Assembly (NCBI RefSeq): GCF_016741815.1
Contig: NZ_JAERRJ010000006.1
Span: forward strand, 310,001-374,000
Origin: Nocardia acididurans
GTDB lineage: Bacteria; Actinomycetota; Actinomycetes; Mycobacteriales; Mycobacteriaceae
DNA length: 64,000 bases
Direction of reading: 5' to 3'
The position numbers and the translations under genes were made by a program. Shown here in pieces: positions 36,258 to 44,964 of this stretch. The notes under the pieces are model-generated. The model was not told the origin of the DNA. It did no database searches and saw nothing but the letters and a program-made list of their open reading frames with translations. Each line of letters begins with the position of its first letter. Within the stretch, counting starts at the first letter, position 1.

Positions 36258-36409
36258 GTGGCCACCCTAGACCCGCCCACCGACACTCTCATGCGGGACT
36301 GCAAGCGAACCTTCAGTGTTGCGTAAGTGCGATGCGCGGAGATAGTCCGATAGAAACCTGGAACGCTGCCCGGAGAGGAGGTGAATGGCCTTGCGTCACA
36401 ATCAAGGGT

Positions 36410-36453
36410 CGAGACTCCAGGGCCGCGAACCCGCCCGGAGCGAAGCGGAGGGC
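36410..36453 (+). repeat. Dispersed 45-bp repeat, copy B
   Basis: This copy lies in the 263-bp divergent region between nfo and the kinase gene. It is the near-identical partner of 34161-34205 in opposite orientation. An AAAAAAGG run follows it. Confidence 0.8.
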
Positions 36454-36520
36454 AAAAAAGGTACAGTACGTCTCGCGCTGGATGGGTCCCGGCGGGTGAT
36501 GTGGGAAGTGAGAGCTGGTC

Positions 36521-38341
36521 ATGCTGTCCAACGGTGACGAATTCGCCGGGTATGTCATCGAGCGGACGCTGGGCCGCGGGGGCATGGGCTCGGTCTATCT
36601 GGCAAAGCATCCGCGGCTGCCGCGCATGACGGCGCTCAAGCTGTTGAACCGGGAAATGGTGTTCGACAAGGAGATTCGCGCGCGCTTCGAACGCGAGGCG
36701 GATCTGGTGTCCGGCCTGGATCACCACAACATCGTCACCGTCTACGACCGCGGTCTGGAAGACGGCCAGCTGTGGATCTCCATGCAGTACATCGACGGCG
36801 TGGACGCCGCCAGCGTGAATCCGCAGGCGCTGCCGCCCGAACGCGCCGTGCAGATCATCGCCGAAACCGCCGACGCCCTCGACTACGCGCACCGCAACGA
36901 GGTGCTGCACCGCGACGTCAAGCCCGCCAACATCATGCTGGCCCGCTCCACCGGCGGTAAGGGCGAACGCGTCTACCTCACCGACTTCGGCATCGCCCGG
37001 CTGCGCGACGAGACCAGCAATCTCACCCAGACGGGCACCTTCACCGCCACCCTGGCCTACGCCTCGCCCGAACAGCTCACCGGTTCCGTGCTGGACGGCC
37101 GCTCCGACCAGTACTCGCTGGCCTGCACGCTGTTCTGGCTGCTCACCGGGTCCGGGCCGTTCCAGGCCACCAACCCGGCCGCTGTCATCCAGGGGCACCT
37201 GCAGAATCCGCCGCCGCCGGTCACCCAGCTGCGGCAGGGGCTGCCGCAGGCCCTGGACATGGTGATCGCCAAGGCCATGGCCAAGCGGCCCGAGGACCGC
37301 TTCGTCAGCTGCAGCGAATTCGCCGCCGCCGCCCGGCGCGCACTGGCCTCGCCGAGCGCACCGGCCATGCCGCTGGTGAATCCGCGCACCGCGCCGCCCA
37401 TGCCGTTCGCCGCCACCGGCGGGCCCGCGCCGACGGCCGGTCCCATGACCTCCGGCCCGAACGCCACCGCCGGTCCCATGCACACCTCCGGGCCGCGCAC
37501 CGCGCCGCCGAATCCGACGGCCGCGCCGGCGCCGTATCCGACCATGGTCAATACGGTCACCCCGCCGCCGCAGCAGGTCGCGCCGTTCACGCCGAACCGG
37601 CCGACCAACCAGTACACGACGCCGGGCTACAACTACAGCAATCCCGGCACGCCGACCGTGCCGCCGCCCGGAATGCCGCCCGGCACCGGGCCGCGGCCCA
37701 TGCAGCAGCCGCCGCGAAAGTCCAACACCGGCTTGATCATCGGCTCGATCGTCGGCCTCCTGGTGCTGGCGCTGGTCGTGGTCGTCGTGGTGGTGGCCGC
37801 CTCCGGCGGTGACGACAAGGGCGGCGGGACGGCCGGCGGCACGACCACGACCACCTCCAGCGCCGCCGTACCGGTCACCAACAAGACCGTCGACTGGTCC
37901 ACCGTCAGCCAGGAATTCCCGCGCATGCTGCCGGCCAGCAAGTCCAGCGAGACCGGCTACAACGGGGCCACCTGCTGGCTGGCCGACTCCAGCAGCCCGC
38001 CGGATGCCGACGAGGGCGAACCGGACTTCGGCAACTGGACCGTGCAGTGGCGCTGCTTCGGCGGCGGCAACAACGAGGATCCCTTCTACCGGGTCTACGG
38101 CTACGACTCCTCGGCCGATCTGCAGTCGGTGCTGAGCGGGCTCACCCCCAACGAGAAGTCCACCGACAGCAACGGCGGCGAGAGCTACACGAACTACCAG
38201 TTCACCGACCTCAGCCGCCCGCGCATGGTCACCAACTTCACCGGCGACAGCGACCGCACCCAGATGCTCATGTACACCGACGGCGTCGTCGGCAGCATGG
38301 ACGCGGTCCTCAGCTGGTGGCGGTCCGCGCCGCTGAACTGA
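36521..38341 (+). CDS. Transmembrane Ser/Thr protein kinase with extracellular domain
   Basis: This 606-residue PASTA-less Pkn-type kinase has the glycine loop LGRGGMGSVYLAKH, Lys40, catalytic loop HRDVKPANI (Asp132), DFG at 155-157 and LAYASPEQ. A Pro/Ala/Thr-rich linker follows the kinase domain (about 285-400), then one membrane helix (about 403-428, GLIIGSIVGLLVLALVVVVVVV) and an extracellular domain of about 170 residues with two Cys (NGATCWLAD, WTVQWRCFGG), which may be a PknH-like sensor. It shares most of its kinase domain with the kinase at 41917-43500. It lies upstream of the ABC/FtsX genes. Confidence 0.93.
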   Translation: MLSNGDEFAGYVIERTLGRGGMGSVYLAKHPRLPRMTALKLLNREMVFDKEIRARFEREADLVSGLDHHNIVTVYDRGLEDGQLWISMQYIDGVDAASVNPQALPPERAVQIIAETADALDYAHRNEVLHRDVKPANIMLARSTGGKGERVYLTDFGIARLRDETSNLTQTGTFTATLAYASPEQLTGSVLDGRSDQYSLACTLFWLLTGSGPFQATNPAAVIQGHLQNPPPPVTQLRQGLPQALDMVIAKAMAKRPEDRFVSCSEFAAAARRALASPSAPAMPLVNPRTAPPMPFAATGGPAPTAGPMTSGPNATAGPMHTSGPRTAPPNPTAAPAPYPTMVNTVTPPPQQVAPFTPNRPTNQYTTPGYNYSNPGTPTVPPPGMPPGTGPRPMQQPPRKSNTGLIIGSIVGLLVLALVVVVVVVAASGGDDKGGGTAGGTTTTTSSAAVPVTNKTVDWSTVSQEFPRMLPASKSSETGYNGATCWLADSSSPPDADEGEPDFGNWTVQWRCFGGGNNEDPFYRVYGYDSSADLQSVLSGLTPNEKSTDSNGGESYTNYQFTDLSRPRMVTNFTGDSDRTQMLMYTDGVVGSMDAVLSWWRSAPLN

Positions 38342-38438
38342 CCCGGCGCAGTCAATCTTTGTGTGGACTTCATGAGGTTGTCCCTATCGGGGGGATCCCC
38401 GATGGCGCAGGCCAGACATCCTAGACACACTGGACACC

Positions 38439-39212
38439 ATGACTTCGAATGTCTCGGAAACCGTCACCCTGGGGAAGGGGACGGCCCCGGTCGCCGCCCG
38501 CGCGACCGATCTGGCGAAGATCTACGGATCGGGGGATACCCAGGTACGAGCACTCGACGGGGTGTCGGCCGAGTTCGCACGCGGTGAGTTCACCGCCATC
38601 ATGGGCCCCTCGGGCTCCGGCAAATCCACCCTCATGCACTGCCTGGCCGGCCTCGACTCGGCCAGCACCGGCACCGTGCACATCGGCGACACCGACCTCA
38701 CCCAGCTCTCCGACAAGCAGATGACGGCCCTGCGCCGCGACCGCATCGGCTTCGTCTTCCAGGCGTTCAACCTCGTGCCCACGCTGACCGCGCTGGAGAA
38801 CATCACCCTGCCGCTCGATATCGCCGGTCGCAAAGCCGACGAGGAGTGGCTGTCCACCGTCACCAAGCGGCTCGGGCTCACCGACCGGCTCAGCCACCGG
38901 CCCAGCGAGCTGTCGGGCGGTCAGCAGCAGCGCGTCGCCTGCGCGCGTGCGCTGGCGGGCAAGCCCGACATCATCTTCGGTGACGAGCCCACCGGCAACC
39001 TGGACTCCCGGTCCTCGGGCGAGGTGCTGTCCATCCTGCGCGCGGCTGTCGACGAATTCGGGCAGACCGTGGTCATCGTGACCCACGATCCGCGCGCCGC
39101 CTCCTACGCCGACCGGGTGGTGTTCCTCGCCGACGGCCGCATCGTCGACGAACTGCGTTCGCCCACCGCCGATTCCGTGCTCGACAAGATGAAGTCGCTG
39201 GAGACCGTCTGA
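38439..39212 (+). CDS. MacB/LolD-type ABC transporter ATPase
   Basis: This 257-residue ATPase has Walker A GPSGSGKST at 56-64, signature SELSGGQQQR near 150 and Walker B IIFGDEPTGNLDSRSSG. This subgroup pairs with FtsX-fold permeases and moves substrates within or across the membrane by mechanotransmission. Its stop overlaps the permease start by one base (TGATG), so the two form one unit. The gene begins 97 bp after the kinase gene and may be read with it. Confidence 0.95.
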   Translation: MTSNVSETVTLGKGTAPVAARATDLAKIYGSGDTQVRALDGVSAEFARGEFTAIMGPSGSGKSTLMHCLAGLDSASTGTVHIGDTDLTQLSDKQMTALRRDRIGFVFQAFNLVPTLTALENITLPLDIAGRKADEEWLSTVTKRLGLTDRLSHRPSELSGGQQQRVACARALAGKPDIIFGDEPTGNLDSRSSGEVLSILRAAVDEFGQTVVIVTHDPRAASYADRVVFLADGRIVDELRSPTADSVLDKMKSLETV

Positions 39213-41833
39213 TGTCCGGAAGTCCGATGCGCAAGGTCGCCTTGCGCAATCTCGCCGCGCACAAGGTGCGGCTCGTCCTCACCCTGCTGTCGGTGGTCCT
39301 CGGAACCGCCTTCATCGCAGGCTCTTTCGTCTTCACCGACACCCTGTCCAAGACCTTCGACAATATCTTCGCCAACCAGGCCAAGGGCGTCGACGTCCGG
39401 GTCAGCCCGAAAGAGCAGATGGCTCAGGGCATTCCGGTGACCGTCATGGATCAGGTGCAGGGCATGCCCGGCGTGCGCGTCGTCGCGCCCGGCATCAACG
39501 GGCCCGTATCCCTGCTCAAGGACGGCAAGTACGTGCAGACCGGCGGTGCGCCCACCGTCGGCCAAGCCTACCTGCCGCCGGACAAGGCCGTCGCCGAACA
39601 GGAGAAGTTCGTCGCGGGCGTGCCACCCGCCGCGGCCGGTCAGGTCGCCATCAACGAGGGCGGCGCGGAACGCGCGGGCCTGAAGGTCGGCGACAAGGTG
39701 AAGGTGGTGACGCTGGCCAAGGGTGATATCGAGGCCACCATCTCCGGCATCTACCAATTCGAAGGCGACAGCGGCGGCTTCATCGGCCTGCAGTTCGACG
39801 AACAGCAGGCGCGCCAGCTGTTCACCGACGGCAAGCATCTCGCCTATGTCGACGTCGCCGCGCAGTCCGGCGTGAACGCCGACCAGCTGCGCGACGAAAT
39901 CGCCACGGCCCTGCCCGATTACAAGGTGCAGAACGGCGACCAGGTCCGCGAGGACATGAAGAAGCAGCTCGGCGACGCGCTGAAGTTCATCAACTACTTC
40001 CTGCTCGCCTTCGGCGCCATCGCGCTCATCGTGGGCACCTTCATCATCTACAACACCTTCTCCATGCTGGTGGCGCAGCGCCTGCGCGAACTCGCCCTGC
40101 TGCGGGCCGTCGGCGCGAGCAGCGGGCAGGTGGGCCGATCGGTGGTCGGCGAGGCGCTGATCGTCGGAATCATCGGCAGCGCACTGGGTCTCGCGGCCGG
40201 TATCGGATTGGCGTTCGGATTGTCGGCGCTGTTGAACGCCTTCGATCTGGGACTGCCCACCGGCACCATGGCGGTACTGCCGCGCACCGTCGCCGTCGCC
40301 ATGATCGTCGGCGTACTCGTCACCGTGGTGAGCGCGTACGCGCCGGCGCGGCGGGCCGCCACCATTCCGCCGGTCGAGGCCATGCGGGAGGAGTTCGCCT
40401 CCTCGGCCGAGACGCGGCGACTGGGCGCGGTGGGCGGCGGCGTGGTCAAGGGACTGCGCGGCATCGGACTGGGTGTGCTCGCGAATCCGCTGCAGGCCGT
40501 GCTCACCTCCAAGTGGCTGCGCGTCGGCATCGGCGCGGTCATGACCGTGGCCGGGGTGGCCCTGGTGATCATCGGGGCGCAGGGCACCGGCGGCAATGCC
40601 GCGCTCACCGTCGGAATCGGCGCGCTCGCACTGATTCTCGCGGTGCTGCTGGTGTCGCCGGCACTGTCCAGGCCGGTGATCAGCGTGCTCGGGGTGCTCG
40701 TGATCCCGTTCGGGCCGATCGGGCGGATGGCGCGCAACAACGCGCTGCGCAATCCGCGCCGGACCGCGGCTACCGCCTTCGCGCTCACCCTCGGGCTCAT
40801 GCTGGTCTCGGCCATCGGCATGCTCGGCGCGTCCGCCAAGGCCAGCATCGGGGAACTCGTGGACAAGGGCGTCAGCGGCGACTACATGCTGGCGGGGCCG
40901 CCCAACAGTTTCATCGGGGTGCCGTTGAAAGCCACCGACGAGGTGAAGAAGGTGCCCGGCGTCCAGGACGTGGTGGCCTTCCACGGGGCGCAGGTCAAGA
41001 TCGACGGTGACACCGTGTTCGTGACCGTGCCCGAGGGGCCGATGAAATCGGTGATGAACTACGACATCGAGAAGGGCAGCGACACGCTCGGCGCGAACGA
41101 CATCATGATCTCGGAAACCTTTGCCGGGGAACATGATTGGTCGGCAGGCGAGTCGGTCGAGCTGACCGGGCTGGACGGGAAGAAGTATCCGGTCACGGTG
41201 TCGGGCATCTTCAAGGACACGCCGCTGCTGCAGAACGTGGTGACCTCGATGCCGCTGTACGAGCAGCTGGTGCCGGCCAGCTACCAGAGCAGCTTCGTGA
41301 TCATCCTCAAGGCCGTGCCCGGGGCCGATCTGCAGACCATGCGCGCCGACCTCACCAAGATCGCCGAGAACTACGGCAACGTACAGGTGATGGACCGGGA
41401 GGACTACAAGGGCGTACAGGGGCAGCAGATCGACACCATGCTCGCCATCCTCTACGGGCTGCTCGCGCTCGCGGTGGTGATCGCCATCCTCGGCATCGTC
41501 AACACCCTCGCGCTGTCGGTGGTGGAACGGCGACGTGAGATCGGCATGCTGCGCGCCGTCGGCATGCAGCGGCCGCAGATGCGGCGCAGCATCTACCTGG
41601 AATCCATGCTCATCGCCATCTTCGGCGCACTCGTCGGCGTGGTGCTGGGCCTCGGCCTCGGCGTCGGATTCCTGCGCACGCTACAGGATCTGGGCCTCGA
41701 CACCATCGCGGTGCCGTGGGGCCAGATCGTGCTCATGCTCGTCGCCTCCGGCGTGGTCGGCGTGCTGGCGGCACTGTGGCCCGGCATCCGCGCGGCGCGG
41801 ACGCCCCCGCTGGCCGCCATCGCCGACATCTGA
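39212..41833 (+). CDS. FtsX-like ABC permease with two FtsX domains
   Basis: This 873-residue permease starts with a short cytoplasmic end and a first membrane helix (VRLVLTLLSVVLGTAFIAGSFVF), then an extracytoplasmic domain. A block of three helices near 275-400 (FINYFLLAFGAIALIVGTFIIYN) follows, then a second set near 430-540, a second extracytoplasmic domain, and C-terminal helices (ILYGLLALAVVIAILGIVNTLALSVVERRREIGMLRAVGM). The E-I-G-x-L-R-A-V-G motif appears twice. This is the duplicated-FtsX layout of mycobacterial Rv0987-like transporters. Cargo unknown; lipids or peptides are likely. Confidence 0.95.
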   Translation: MSGSPMRKVALRNLAAHKVRLVLTLLSVVLGTAFIAGSFVFTDTLSKTFDNIFANQAKGVDVRVSPKEQMAQGIPVTVMDQVQGMPGVRVVAPGINGPVSLLKDGKYVQTGGAPTVGQAYLPPDKAVAEQEKFVAGVPPAAAGQVAINEGGAERAGLKVGDKVKVVTLAKGDIEATISGIYQFEGDSGGFIGLQFDEQQARQLFTDGKHLAYVDVAAQSGVNADQLRDEIATALPDYKVQNGDQVREDMKKQLGDALKFINYFLLAFGAIALIVGTFIIYNTFSMLVAQRLRELALLRAVGASSGQVGRSVVGEALIVGIIGSALGLAAGIGLAFGLSALLNAFDLGLPTGTMAVLPRTVAVAMIVGVLVTVVSAYAPARRAATIPPVEAMREEFASSAETRRLGAVGGGVVKGLRGIGLGVLANPLQAVLTSKWLRVGIGAVMTVAGVALVIIGAQGTGGNAALTVGIGALALILAVLLVSPALSRPVISVLGVLVIPFGPIGRMARNNALRNPRRTAATAFALTLGLMLVSAIGMLGASAKASIGELVDKGVSGDYMLAGPPNSFIGVPLKATDEVKKVPGVQDVVAFHGAQVKIDGDTVFVTVPEGPMKSVMNYDIEKGSDTLGANDIMISETFAGEHDWSAGESVELTGLDGKKYPVTVSGIFKDTPLLQNVVTSMPLYEQLVPASYQSSFVIILKAVPGADLQTMRADLTKIAENYGNVQVMDREDYKGVQGQQIDTMLAILYGLLALAVVIAILGIVNTLALSVVERRREIGMLRAVGMQRPQMRRSIYLESMLIAIFGALVGVVLGLGLGVGFLRTLQDLGLDTIAVPWGQIVLMLVASGVVGVLAALWPGIRAARTPPLAAIADI

Positions 41834-41839
41834 GCGTCA

Positions 41840-41912
41840 CCACGCGACGCCTGTCCCTACCGTCGCGTGGAGACAGTTCCGGCCGGTCACGCTCCGAGGT
41901 GACCGGCCGGAA
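41840..41912. terminator. Twin hairpin, bidirectional terminator
   Basis: Two consecutive perfect hairpins lie between the converging permease and kinase genes: CCACGCGACG/CGTCGCGTGG (41840-41849, 41861-41870) and a 14-bp stem, TTCCGGCCGGTCAC, paired across an 8-base loop (41877-41890, 41899-41912). They end five bases before the kinase stop. Confidence 0.88.
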
Positions 41913-41916
41913 GCCG

Positions 41917-43500
41917 TCACAGCGACAGGTGCGGCGAAAACTCCTGTGCCAGGGCGACACTGGTGGTCGCGGGCGGGCTACCCGGCTCGGGGAGCGACTT
42001 GGTGCTCTTGGCGATCAGCGCGATGGCCACGATCGCCACCACGATCACCGCGGTCACCACGAACACGATCAGCCCGACCGGCGTCGACTTCCGCTCCGGC
42101 GGAAGGTAATTCGGCGGCGGCGTCGGCGGGGTGTAATTCGGCCGCTGCCCGAAACCCTGATTCGGCGGCGGCCCCTGCGGCCGCTGCACGACCGGATTGA
42201 TCGGCGAGGACTGCTGACTCGGATACCCCGGCTTCACGAACGCCGGGTTGGCCGCCGACCCCTGCGAACCCTGGAACGAAGGGTTCGCCGGAGATGATTG
42301 CGGTCCTTGGAAGGACGGGTTCGCGGGGGAGGACTGCGGTCCTTGGAACGAAGGGTTCGCCGGGGACGACTGCGGCCCCTGGAACGCCGGGTTCGCCGGA
42401 GATGATTGCGGCCCTTGGAACGACGGGTTCGCCGGAGACGACTGTGGTCCCTGGAACGAGGGGTTCGCCGGGGACGACTGCGGACCCTGGAAGCCCTGGG
42501 CAGGCGGGCGGCCCGCGGCGGAGGCGGGGGCGCGCGGTGGCGCGGGCGGGGGGATGACCGGCTGCGGGCGATTCGGGGTGGGCTGGCGCGGGGGCTGTAC
42601 GGGCTGGGGCTGCACGACCGGCTGCGGGTGCGCGGGGGTCGGCGGGCGCGGTGGGGCCGGCGGCGCGGACAGGGCGCGTTCGGCGGCGGCCGCGAATTCC
42701 GCGCAGGAGCGGAACCGTTCCTGCGGGCGCTTGGCCAGCGCGCGGGCCAGGACGGCGTCGATGGCGCGGGGGAGTTCGGTGCGCAGCGGGCTCGCGGGCG
42801 GCGGCGGCTGCTGCAGGTGGCCGCGGATCACGGCCGCGGGGCTGGTGCCCTCGAACGGCACTGCGCCGGTGAGCAATTGGAACAGCGTGCAGGCCAGTGC
42901 GTACTGGTCGGAGCGGCCGTCCAGGGTCGCGCCGGTCAGCTGCTCCGGGGAGGCGTAGGCCAGGGTCGCGGTGACCGTGCCGGTCTGGGTGAGGTGGCCG
43001 GTGTCGTCACGCAGCCGGGCGATACCGAAGTCGGTGAGATACACCCGCTCCATCCCCGCCCCGCCCTTACCGGAGGAGCGGGCCAGCAGGATATTGGCCG
43101 GTTTCACATCGCGATGCAGCACGCCCTGCGCATGCGCGTAATCCAGCGCCTTCGCCGTCTCCGCGATGATCTGCGCCGCCCGCATCGGCGGCAGTGAACC
43201 AGGGTTGACGGCCGTCGCGTTCACCCCGTCGATGTACTGCATGGAGATCCACAGCTGCTCACCCTCGGTGCCGCGGTCGTACACGGTCACGATATTCGGG
43301 TGATCGAGCTGCGCCACCAGGTCCGCCTCCCGCACGAACCGGGCCTTGATCTCGTTATCGGCGAACATCTCCTGATTGAGCAGCTTCAACGCCGTCTTAC
43401 GCGGCAGCCGGGGATGCTGGGCCAGATACACCGACCCCATCCCACCCCGGCCCAGCTCGCGTTCGATCACGTAGCCGGCGAAGACCTCACCAGAGTGCAA
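41917..43500 (-). CDS. Transmembrane Ser/Thr protein kinase with repeat-rich linker
   Basis: The TTG at 43500 is chosen because GGGGGC lies upstream and the resulting N-terminus aligns with the other kinase. The 527-residue product has LGRGGMGSVYLAQH, LKLLNQEM, HRDVKPANILLA, LTDFGIARL and LAYASPEQLTG. After the kinase domain a long Pro/Gln linker carries seven copies of a 12-residue unit (residues 337-420). One membrane helix (about 468-490, GLIVFVVTAVIVVAIVAIAL) follows, and only about 35 residues lie outside. It therefore lacks the extracellular sensor of its paralogue. It lies 119 bp downstream of the VWA gene in the same direction and could belong to that unit. Confidence 0.9.
   Translation of the reverse strand: MHSGEVFAGYVIERELGRGGMGSVYLAQHPRLPRKTALKLLNQEMFADNEIKARFVREADLVAQLDHPNIVTVYDRGTEGEQLWISMQYIDGVNATAVNPGSLPPMRAAQIIAETAKALDYAHAQGVLHRDVKPANILLARSSGKGGAGMERVYLTDFGIARLRDDTGHLTQTGTVTATLAYASPEQLTGATLDGRSDQYALACTLFQLLTGAVPFEGTSPAAVIRGHLQQPPPPASPLRTELPRAIDAVLARALAKRPQERFRSCAEFAAAAERALSAPPAPPRPPTPAHPQPVVQPQPVQPPRQPTPNRPQPVIPPPAPPRAPASAAGRPPAQGFQGPQSSPANPSFQGPQSSPANPSFQGPQSSPANPAFQGPQSSPANPSFQGPQSSPANPSFQGPQSSPANPSFQGSQGSAANPAFVKPGYPSQQSSPINPVVQRPQGPPPNQGFGQRPNYTPPTPPPNYLPPERKSTPVGLIVFVVTAVIVVAIVAIALIAKSTKSLPEPGSPPATTSVALAQEFSPHLSL
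42241..42492 (-). repeat. 36-bp coding minisatellite, seven copies, in the kinase linker
   Basis: Seven in-frame 36-bp units encode FQGPQSSPANPS; the third ends in A, and the last (FQGSQGSAANPA) is the most diverged. Synonymous drift between copies is slight. It lies between the kinase domain and the membrane helix, so copy number would set the linker length. Confidence 0.92.
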
Positions 43501-43619
43501 AACGCAGCCCCCGTTCCCGAGACAGATCCGCACGCAGCCTAGCAGTGTTCGATCAGGCCACCCGTCTGCCATTTTGTGCCCTGAGCGCTGCTCGCCGCTC
43601 CCGGTTTCGGCCGAAACCC

Positions 43620-44789
43620 TCAGGATCGACCGGCGTTGAGATGTGCCCAGGCCCCGACATCACCCCGATCCAGAGCCACCGCCAGCAGGTCCGGGAATTT
43701 GTCCGGAGTGCAGGCGAAGGCGGGGACGCCGAGAGCCGACAGGGCGGCGGCATTGTCGCGGTCGTACGCCGGAGCGCCCTCGTCGGAGAGGGCGAGCAGC
43801 ACGACCACCTGGACGCCCGACTCCTTCATCGCCCGGACCCGGCGCAGCATCTCGGCGCGGACACCGCCCTCGTACAGATCGGAGATGAGGACGAAGAGGG
43901 TGTCGGCCGGACGGGTGATCAGGGATTGGGAGTAGGCGATGGCCCGGTTGATATCGGTGCCGCCGCCCAGCTGGGTGCCGAACAGGACATCGACCGGGTC
44001 GGCCAGCTTCTCGGTGAGATCGACCACCGCCGTATCGAATACGACCAGCGAGGTCCGCAACGAGCGCATGGTGGCCAGCACCGCGCCGAAGACCGACGCG
44101 TAGACCACGCTGGAGGCCATCGAACCGGACTGGTCGATGGCCAGCACCACATCGCGTTTCACGGCCTGGGCCTTGCGGCCGTAGCCGACCAGGCGCTCCG
44201 GGACCACGGTTCGATGGTCCGGGAGATAGTTGTGCAGATTCCTGCGAATCGTGCGGTCCCAGTCGATATCTCGCAGGCGCGGGCGGGCGACTCGGGCGGC
44301 GCGGTTCAGCGCACCGCCCACCGCCGCCACCGTCTGCGCGGCGATGCGGCGCTCGATCTCCCGGACCACCTTCTCCACCACCGTGCGCGCGGTGGCCTTG
44401 GTGGTTTCGGGCATGACGCGGTTCAGGCTCAGCAGGGTGCCGACCAGGTGCACATCGGGTTCCACGGCCTCGAGCAGTTCCGGCTCGAGCAGGAGCTCGG
44501 TCAGGTTCAGGCGTTCCACCGCATCGCGCTGCATCACCTCGACCACCGTCGACGGGAAGTAGCGGCGGATGTCACCGAGCCAGCGGGAGACCTGCGGGGC
44601 CGAGCCGCCCAGACCACCCGAGCGGCGGCCACCGCCGTTGCCGCCCCGGTCATCCGCGTCGTAGAGCGCGTTCAGCGCACGATCCATGGCCGCGTCATCG
44701 GGCGAGCCGAGCCCACCCAGCCCCGCTTCCGCGGACCCGCCGAGCACCAGCCGCCAGCGCCGGGCCTGAACCTCGTCGACATCGGTCAT
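43620..44789 (-). CDS. VWA/MIDAS-domain protein (MoxR partner)
   Basis: This 389-residue protein has a helical N-terminal half and a C-terminal von Willebrand A domain with the metal-ion-dependent adhesion site DQSGSM near residue 218 and GGGTDINRAI further on (the conserved Thr/Asp). MoxR AAA+ ATPases commonly act with VWA proteins as metal-dependent assembly or unfolding factors. The gene follows the DUF5682-like gene by 175 bp on the same strand and is probably the final member of the SWIM/MoxR/DUF5682/VWA run. Confidence 0.92.
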   Translation of the reverse strand: MTDVDEVQARRWRLVLGGSAEAGLGGLGSPDDAAMDRALNALYDADDRGGNGGGRRSGGLGGSAPQVSRWLGDIRRYFPSTVVEVMQRDAVERLNLTELLLEPELLEAVEPDVHLVGTLLSLNRVMPETTKATARTVVEKVVREIERRIAAQTVAAVGGALNRAARVARPRLRDIDWDRTIRRNLHNYLPDHRTVVPERLVGYGRKAQAVKRDVVLAIDQSGSMASSVVYASVFGAVLATMRSLRTSLVVFDTAVVDLTEKLADPVDVLFGTQLGGGTDINRAIAYSQSLITRPADTLFVLISDLYEGGVRAEMLRRVRAMKESGVQVVVLLALSDEGAPAYDRDNAAALSALGVPAFACTPDKFPDLLAVALDRGDVGAWAHLNAGRS

Positions 44790-44827
44790 TTCGTGTCCCC
44801 TTCAGCAGATTCCGCTGTCGCGATTCC

Positions 44828-44845
44828 AGGGTGAGCATTCACCCT
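44828..44845. promoter_or_regulatory. 7-bp inverted repeat before the VWA gene
   Basis: AGGGTGAGCATTCACCCT is a perfect palindrome with a 4-base centre, 39 bases upstream of the VWA start, in the only sizeable gap of the four-gene run. It could be an operator for a second promoter. Confidence 0.45.
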
Positions 44846-44918
44846 CGTCCGGGCGGGGGTTTTCCTCGTCACCCCGGCGCGGACTCTCGTCGCCATCCCC
44901 GACGCCGCCTTCTTTGTC

Positions 44919-44943
44919 ATCCCGGCGTGCCTGTGGCCGGGAT
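44919..44943 (-). terminator. Weak hairpin after the DUF5682-like gene
   Basis: ATCCCGG (44919-44925) and CCGGGAT (44937-44943) can pair across an 11-base loop, 22 bases past the DUF5682-like stop. It may reduce read-through into the VWA gene. Confidence 0.35.
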
Positions 44944-44964
44944 CCATCGCACCCGATCCGGCCA

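Noticed and set aside
42241..42492. Possible CRISPR array
   Set aside because: The units are contiguous 36-bp coding repeats without unique spacers and lie inside a kinase gene.
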